Assembly (NCBI RefSeq): GCF_002836415.1
Contig: NZ_PJBP01000106.1
Location: 1-39,599, forward strand
Reading direction: 5' to 3'
DNA length: 39,599 bases
From: Psychromonas sp. MB-3u-54
GTDB lineage: Bacteria > Pseudomonadota > Gammaproteobacteria > Enterobacterales > Psychromonadaceae
A model generated the notes under the pieces. That model worked only from the letters and a program-made list of their open reading frames with translations. It made no database searches and was not told the origin of the DNA. The position numbers were made by a program, and so were the translations under genes. Positions 34,948-39,599 of the stretch are shown here, one piece after another. Each line of letters opens with the position of its first letter. Position 1 is the first letter of the stretch.

Positions 34948-37848
34948 ATGACAGATACAACGCTTCTCGATTTATTAAGTGACAGTAAAGAGTTTGCGAC
35001 TCGTCACAATGGCTCCGGTGCAGCACAACAAAAAAAGATGCTGGAGACTATCGGCGTGCAGAGCATTGAGCAGCTAATTGATCAAACTGTGCCGGCAGCC
35101 ATTCGTCTGCCCGAAACCATGACGTTAGCTGAGCCGCAAAGCGAATCAATGACGCTGGCATCGCTTAAAGCGATTGCCGAAAAAAATATTGTTAACCGCA
35201 GTTTTATTGGCCAGGGTTATTACAATACGTTACTGCCTAACGTCATATTACGTAATGTTCTGGAAAATCCCGGCTGGTACACGGCCTACACCCCCTATCA
35301 GCCAGAGATTTCCCAAGGCCGTTTAGAGTCGTTATTAAACTATCAGCAAATGGTGATGGATTTAACCGCAATGGAAATAGCCAATGCTTCCTTGCTGGAT
35401 GAGGCCACCGCTGCCGCAGAGTCGATGACCTTATGTAAACGTGCCGGTAAAAGCAAAAGTTTAGCTTTCTTTGTGGCGAATGAAATTCACCCGCAAACCA
35501 TAGACGTTGTGCGCACCCGAGCCGAATTTTTTGGTTATGAAATTATCAGCGGTTCAATGGAAGAACTTGAAAACCATGATGTGTTTGGCGCACTGCTGCA
35601 ATACCCAAGTACCACGGGTAATATTCAAGATCTAACCGCAATCATCGAAAAAGCACATGCTAAAAAGACCCTAGTGTCGGTCGCTTCCGACCTGCTCGCC
35701 TTAACCCTGCTTAAAGCACCCGGCGAAATGGGCGCAGACATTGTTATCGGCAGTGCGCAACGTTTTGGCATACCCATGGGATTTGGCGGACCACACGCCG
35801 GTTTTATGGCAACCAAAGAAAAATTCAAACGTACTATGCCCGGCCGTATTATTGGTGTCTCAAAAGACAGCAAAGGCAAACCGGCATTACGTATGGCAAT
35901 GCAAACCCGCGAGCAGCATATTCGCCGCGAAAAAGCGACTTCAAATATTTGCACCGCTCAGGCCCTGTTAGCTAATATGTCCGCTTTTTATGCGCTTTAT
36001 CACGGCCCTGAAGGTCTGCGTAAAATTGCTCGACGTGTTCATCATTTAACCGCTATTCTAGTGGCGGGTTTACGCAGTGAAGGCTTTGAATTAGCGAACC
36101 AGCACTTCTTCGATACGATTACCTTAAACAGCAACGAGCACAGTAAAGCGATTTACCACAGAGCACTTGCCGAAGGCATGAATTTACGCAAATTCCCAAC
36201 CCCTGATAATATGCCGGTACAGCTTGGTATCAGCCTTGACGAAACAACCACTATTACAGATGTTGAAGATTTATTACGTGTTATTACCGGTAAAGCACTT
36301 TCATCTGCAAGTTTTGCAGCCCAGGTAGCAACCGATGAGTTTGCCGGTATTCCGGCCGCATGCCGCCGCAGCAGTAAATACTTAACCCATCCGATATTTA
36401 ATGAGCACCACAGTGAAACGCAAATGATGCGTTACATGAAAAAATTGGAGAATAAAGATTATTCGCTGACCCATGGCATGATCCCGCTCGGATGTTGTAC
36501 CATGAAGCTCAATGCGGCAGCGTTAATGCTGCCCGTAAGCTGGCCTGAATTTTCACAAATGCACCCCTTCGCACCAACCGAGCAGAGCTTTGGTTATCAG
36601 GAGTTGGCTGAAAAATTATCCGATATGCTTTGTGAAATAACAGGTTACGATGGTTTCTCACTGCAGCCTAATTCCGGCGCACAGGGTGAATATGCAGGTC
36701 TTATCGCGATTCACCGTTATCAACAAAGTATAGGTGAAGATCAGCGTAACATCTGTTTGATACCGAGCTCAGCGCACGGCACTAACCCGGCTACCGCGTC
36801 AATGCTCTCTATGAAAGTGGTGGTCGTCGGCTGTGATGAACAAGGTAATATCGACCACGCAGACTTAAAAGCTAAAATTGATAAACACCGTGATAACCTC
36901 TCCTGCATTATGGTCACCTACCCCTCTACACACGGCATTTATGAAGAAGGAATTCAGGAAATATGTGAATGGGTACATGAAGCCGGCGGTCAAGTCTACC
37001 TTGATGGCGCAAACATGAATGCTCAGATAGGGCTTACCAGTCCGGGATTTATCGGTTCCGATGTATCACATCTTAATCTCCATAAAACCTTCTGCATACC
37101 CCATGGTGGCGGTGGTCCGGGTATGGGTCCGATTGGCGTCAAAAAACACCTGATTCCGTTTCTGCCTGGGCATATCGAAGTCACTGAATCAGCAGATAAT
37201 AAACATTATGCAGTTTCAGCCGCTGAGTTAGGCTCCGCTTCTATTCTGCCTATCTCCTATGCCTACATTGCAATGATGGGTGAACAGGGGTTAACCTCAG
37301 CGACCCAGTTGGCTATCTTAAATGCCAACTACATAATGGAGCGTTTACGTCCGCATTACCCGATTTTATACCAGGGTAAAGAGGGCCGCGTTGCGCACGA
37401 ATGTATTATCGATATTCGCCCCCTTGAAGCGACATCGGGTATTTCCAATGAAGACATCGCTAAACGTCTGATGGATTACGGCTTCCATGCGCCGACTATG
37501 TCGTTCCCGGTGGCAGGCACCTTTATGATTGAACCGACTGAATCAGAAAGCGTCGCTGAACTCGACCGCTTCTGTGATGCCATGATAGCTATCCGCCACG
37601 AAATCAAGCAGATAGAAGACGGTGAATGGTCAGCAACAGATAATCCGCTGGTTAATGCCCCTCATACACAGGTTGATTTAATGGCAGCCGAATGGACGCA
37701 TGGTTACAGCCGTGAGCTTGCCTGTTTCCCATCAACGCACAGTAAAGACAGTAAGTACTGGCCGGCAGTAAACCGGGTTGATAATGTCTTTGGCGACCGT
37801 AATCTGATTTGCTCATGTCCGAGCATTGAAAGTTATATGGAAGAATAA
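34948..37848 (+). CDS. gcvP: Glycine dehydrogenase (decarboxylating), P protein
   Basis: The 966-residue protein is the fused two-domain P-protein (E. coli about 957 aa). The N-terminal half is the non-catalytic homologue domain. The C-terminal half binds pyridoxal phosphate through K713 in HLNLHKTF, next to the Gly-rich [13 protein letters not shown] loop. It decarboxylates glycine and loads the aminomethyl group on GcvH. It follows gcvH with an intervening terminator and ends with its own terminator. Confidence 0.98.
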   Translation: MTDTTLLDLLSDSKEFATRHNGSGAAQQKKMLETIGVQSIEQLIDQTVPAAIRLPETMTLAEPQSESMTLASLKAIAEKNIVNRSFIGQGYYNTLLPNVILRNVLENPGWYTAYTPYQPEISQGRLESLLNYQQMVMDLTAMEIANASLLDEATAAAESMTLCKRAGKSKSLAFFVANEIHPQTIDVVRTRAEFFGYEIISGSMEELENHDVFGALLQYPSTTGNIQDLTAIIEKAHAKKTLVSVASDLLALTLLKAPGEMGADIVIGSAQRFGIPMGFGGPHAGFMATKEKFKRTMPGRIIGVSKDSKGKPALRMAMQTREQHIRREKATSNICTAQALLANMSAFYALYHGPEGLRKIARRVHHLTAILVAGLRSEGFELANQHFFDTITLNSNEHSKAIYHRALAEGMNLRKFPTPDNMPVQLGISLDETTTITDVEDLLRVITGKALSSASFAAQVATDEFAGIPAACRRSSKYLTHPIFNEHHSETQMMRYMKKLENKDYSLTHGMIPLGCCTMKLNAAALMLPVSWPEFSQMHPFAPTEQSFGYQELAEKLSDMLCEITGYDGFSLQPNSGAQGEYAGLIAIHRYQQSIGEDQRNICLIPSSAHGTNPATASMLSMKVVVVGCDEQGNIDHADLKAKIDKHRDNLSCIMVTYPSTHGIYEEGIQEICEWVHEAGGQVYLDGANMNAQIGLTSPGFIGSDVSHLNLHKTFCIPHGGGGPGMGPIGVKKHLIPFLPGHIEVTESADNKHYAVSAAELGSASILPISYAYIAMMGEQGLTSATQLAILNANYIMERLRPHYPILYQGKEGRVAHECIIDIRPLEATSGISNEDIAKRLMDYGFHAPTMSFPVAGTFMIEPTESESVAELDRFCDAMIAIRHEIKQIEDGEWSATDNPLVNAPHTQVDLMAAEWTHGYSRELACFPSTHSKDSKYWPAVNRVDNVFGDRNLICSCPSIESYMEE

Positions 37849-37929
37849 GCACCAATGATTAGAATGATTTAGGATTTAATAAAACAGTTATCTTCATAAC
37901 GTTGCTTATTGACCATTATAAATAAAAAA

Positions 37930-37959
37930 GGCGAACCAGAAATGGTCCGCCTTTTTTTT
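37930..37959 (+). terminator. Intrinsic terminator of gcvP
   Basis: GGCG-a-ACCA (37930-37938) pairs with TGGT-c-CGCC (37943-37951) around a GAAA tetraloop. A T-run follows. It lies 82 bp after the gcvP stop. Confidence 0.9.
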
Positions 37960-38014
37960 AAATCAAAATATCTAAGACCAAATCTATTAATTAACTTCCC
38001 ATGTCGACTCAAAG

Positions 38015-38052
38015 GCTAGAAAGCTAGAAAGCTCGAAAGCTCGAAAGCTCCG
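38015..38052. repeat. 7/8-bp satellite, short copy (array 3)
   Basis: Four to five AGCTCGAA/AGCTAGAA words, the reverse complement of the GAGCTTTC word in arrays 1 and 2. It lies between the convergent gcvP and GGDEF-EAL genes, again near gene 3' ends. Its small size may represent an early or contracted array. Confidence 0.8.
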
Positions 38053-38084
38053 CTTTTAATGCTGAGTTAAGGCAGCTATCAAAC

Positions 38085-39599
38085 TCACTTTTTCAAAGAA
38101 GAAGCACTGTGGATTAAGGTCTCAAACTGCTCAATAGGAACCGGTTTGCTGAATAAATATCCTTGGAAAAAGGTACATCCTTTGCCTAAGAGTAATTGTC
38201 GTTGATCTTCAGTTTCCACTCCCTCGGCAATAACGTTTATATTCAGGATCTGAGCCATGGCAATGATTGCCTTTACTATCGCTTTATCATTACTGTCTGT
38301 CGCAAGCTCGCGCACGAACGACTGATCTATCTTGAACTCATCAAGGGGCAGCCGTTTAAGGTACTGTAAGGATGAATAACCCGTCCCGAAGTCATCCAGA
38401 GAAAACTGAATACCAATATTATTTAATGCCTTCATAATGGCAATAGTGACTTCGACATCATATTGCAAAAGGCTTTCAGTCAATTCAAGCTTGAGTAAAT
38501 TTCTGGGAATAGCATGTCGTTGCACAGCGGACTGCACTTGCTCCACAAAATCCTGCTGCCGGAACTGTCTTGCACTTACATTAACTGACAGTGTTAAGTC
38601 GCGGGTCCGCGACTCTTTCTGCCATAGCGCAAGCTGCGCACAAGCCGTCTCGATAACCCATTTCCCAATGGGTATAATTAAGGCGTTTTTTTCCGCCAGA
38701 GGGATAAAGGTCACTGGTAATACTAGCCCGCGTTCAGGATGCGTCCAGCGGATCAATGCCTCTGCTCCCAATGCCCGGTTGGCACTGTCCATCTGAATTT
38801 GGTAATACAAATGAAATTGCGACTTTTCAACGGCAATGCGCAATTCATTTTCGAGGGTGATGCGCAGGTTAATAATGTCCTGCATTTTAGGGTTAAAGAA
38901 GCTGATCAGATTGCCACCTGCTTTTTTGGCCTGATACATGGCGATGTCGGCTTGTTTGAGCAGATCTTCTGCCGTCTTACCCTCATGGTCGAAAAAGACC
39001 GCACCAATACTCGCTGTGCTGTAACATTGGTGCATGTCGAGCTGGTAGGGCTTATTGAGCGCCGCGAAAATTTTATCGGCAATAGCATTCGCCTTTGCTG
39101 CGGCTTCAATGGTTTTTTCGTCCAGGTTTTCCAGAATTAACACAAACTCGTCCCCACCCAAACGCCCCACGGTATCCCCTTTGCGTAGACAGGACTCTAG
39201 GCGTTGCGCTATCTGGATCAGCAGTAAATCACCGACTTCATGGCCGAGGCTGTCGTTGATATCCTTGAAATGATCCAAATCAACAAACATCACAGCACTC
39301 TCCCGGCCATTACGCACGTTGGACGCTAATGCGTGATTCAGCCTGTCTATCAAAATACGCCTGTTGGGCAAGCCGGTAAGCGCATCATAAAAGGCGAGGC
39401 CATTGAGTTTTTCGGCCAGTTTACCTTTCTCTTTACTTTGAAAGGCAAGCTTCTGGTTGGCAATATCAAGTTCCGCTGCCCGTTTATCCTTTTCTTCGTT
39501 TTGAAAGGCAAGCTCCTTATTCGCAATCACAAGCTCCGCTGCCCGTTTAGCTTTCTCTTCATTTTGAAAGGCAAGTTCCTGATTGGCGATGGCAAGTTC
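38085..39599 (-). CDS. GGDEF-EAL cyclic-di-GMP protein, 5' end beyond window
   Basis: The visible 504 residues run in frame to the window edge, so the true start lies outside. They begin with a coiled coil of 21-residue (three-heptad) repeats with pattern ANxELAFQNEEKxKRAAEL. The diguanylate cyclase domain has FVDLDHFK, an intact GGDEF (visible residues about 148-152) and an RxxD inhibitory I-site five residues before it. The EAL domain has EALIRW (about 280), DDFGTGYSS and IAEGVE. Both catalytic motifs look intact, so the protein could make and degrade c-di-GMP. Sensor input lies upstream and is unseen. A GTG at 39530 lies inside the coiled coil and is unlikely to be the start. Confidence 0.95.
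   Translation of the reverse strand, partial: ELAIANQELAFQNEEKAKRAAELVIANKELAFQNEEKDKRAAELDIANQKLAFQSKEKGKLAEKLNGLAFYDALTGLPNRRILIDRLNHALASNVRNGRESAVMFVDLDHFKDINDSLGHEVGDLLLIQIAQRLESCLRKGDTVGRLGGDEFVLILENLDEKTIEAAAKANAIADKIFAALNKPYQLDMHQCYSTASIGAVFFDHEGKTAEDLLKQADIAMYQAKKAGGNLISFFNPKMQDIINLRITLENELRIAVEKSQFHLYYQIQMDSANRALGAEALIRWTHPERGLVLPVTFIPLAEKNALIIPIGKWVIETACAQLALWQKESRTRDLTLSVNVSARQFRQQDFVEQVQSAVQRHAIPRNLLKLELTESLLQYDVEVTIAIMKALNNIGIQFSLDDFGTGYSSLQYLKRLPLDEFKIDQSFVRELATDSNDKAIVKAIIAMAQILNINVIAEGVETEDQRQLLLGKGCTFFQGYLFSKPVPIEQFETLIHSASSLKK

Overview
The window looks like a chromosomal segment of a cold or marine gammaproteobacterium of the Psychromonas / Alteromonadales type. This is an inference from four things: the AT-rich base composition, close resemblance of many proteins (YeaG/YeaH/SpoVR, DbpA, PtsG, YeeX/TmaR, AspA, DcuA, GcvTHP) to enterobacterial and Vibrio/Shewanella relatives, a GlyGly-CTERM protease, and numerous short intergenic repeats. 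No phage, plasmid, integrase, transposase, CRISPR, rRNA or tRNA gene was recognised.

Layout. 1-5177 (+): the conserved prkA(yeaG)-yeaH-spoVR(ycgB) stress operon, with a possible 21-codon coupled leader ORF. 5178-5700: a 7/8-bp satellite array with two palindromic REP-like inserts. 5720-8813 (-): a three-gene unit read as MATE transporter, P-loop polynucleotide-kinase-like protein, divergent calcineurin-type phosphoesterase. 8905-9175: a dispersed repeat with nested inverted repeats. 9177-17867 (-): an aa3/caa3-type cytochrome c oxidase operon read as coxB (two fused cytochrome c domains), coxA, cox11, coxC, SURF1, an SCO-like protein, then a 700-bp satellite array, then ctaA and cyoE for heme A synthesis. 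18468-19584 (+): a DUF2750 protein and a SPOUT RNA methylase. 19585-20624: a 1-kb gene-free stretch with MITE-like elements. 20625-23450 (+): aspA-dcuA (aspartate to fumarate, C4-dicarboxylate exchange). 23846-25847 (+): FrnE-like DsbA protein, tmaR (yeeX), and a 4'-phosphopantetheinyl transferase whose 3' end has been amplified into a REP-containing tandem array (25851-26410). 26582-30985 (+): secreted trypsin-like protease, dbpA, ptsG. 31201-32058: four 216-bp tandem repeats. 32245-37848: glycine cleavage system, with gcvT and an XRE-cupin regulator on the minus strand, and gcvH and gcvP on the plus strand. 38085-39599 (-): a GGDEF-EAL protein running off the window edge.

How the parts work together. 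The oxidase block contains nearly everything needed to build a heme-copper oxidase: structural subunits, Cu delivery by Cox11 and the SCO-like protein, SURF1, and heme O/A synthesis. The aspA-dcuA pair supports aspartate use and fumarate respiration. PtsG and TmaR both belong to the sugar phosphotransferase network, although they are not adjacent. The gcv genes flank a likely local regulator, and a perfect inverted repeat lies in the divergent promoter region.

The most unusual feature is the density and variety of intergenic repeats. There are three loci of a 7/8-bp GAGCTTC-type satellite. One REP/BIME-like palindrome family (arms GTAGGGTGC / GCACCCTAC) is embedded in the satellite, in a 152-bp repeat derived from a gene 3' end, and in a 216-bp repeat. 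There is also an 87-bp MITE-like element. I found no clear multi-gene novel defence or biosynthetic system. The best candidates for undescribed biology are the satellite inside the oxidase operon, the amplified 3' end of the PPTase gene, and the kinase/phosphoesterase pair.
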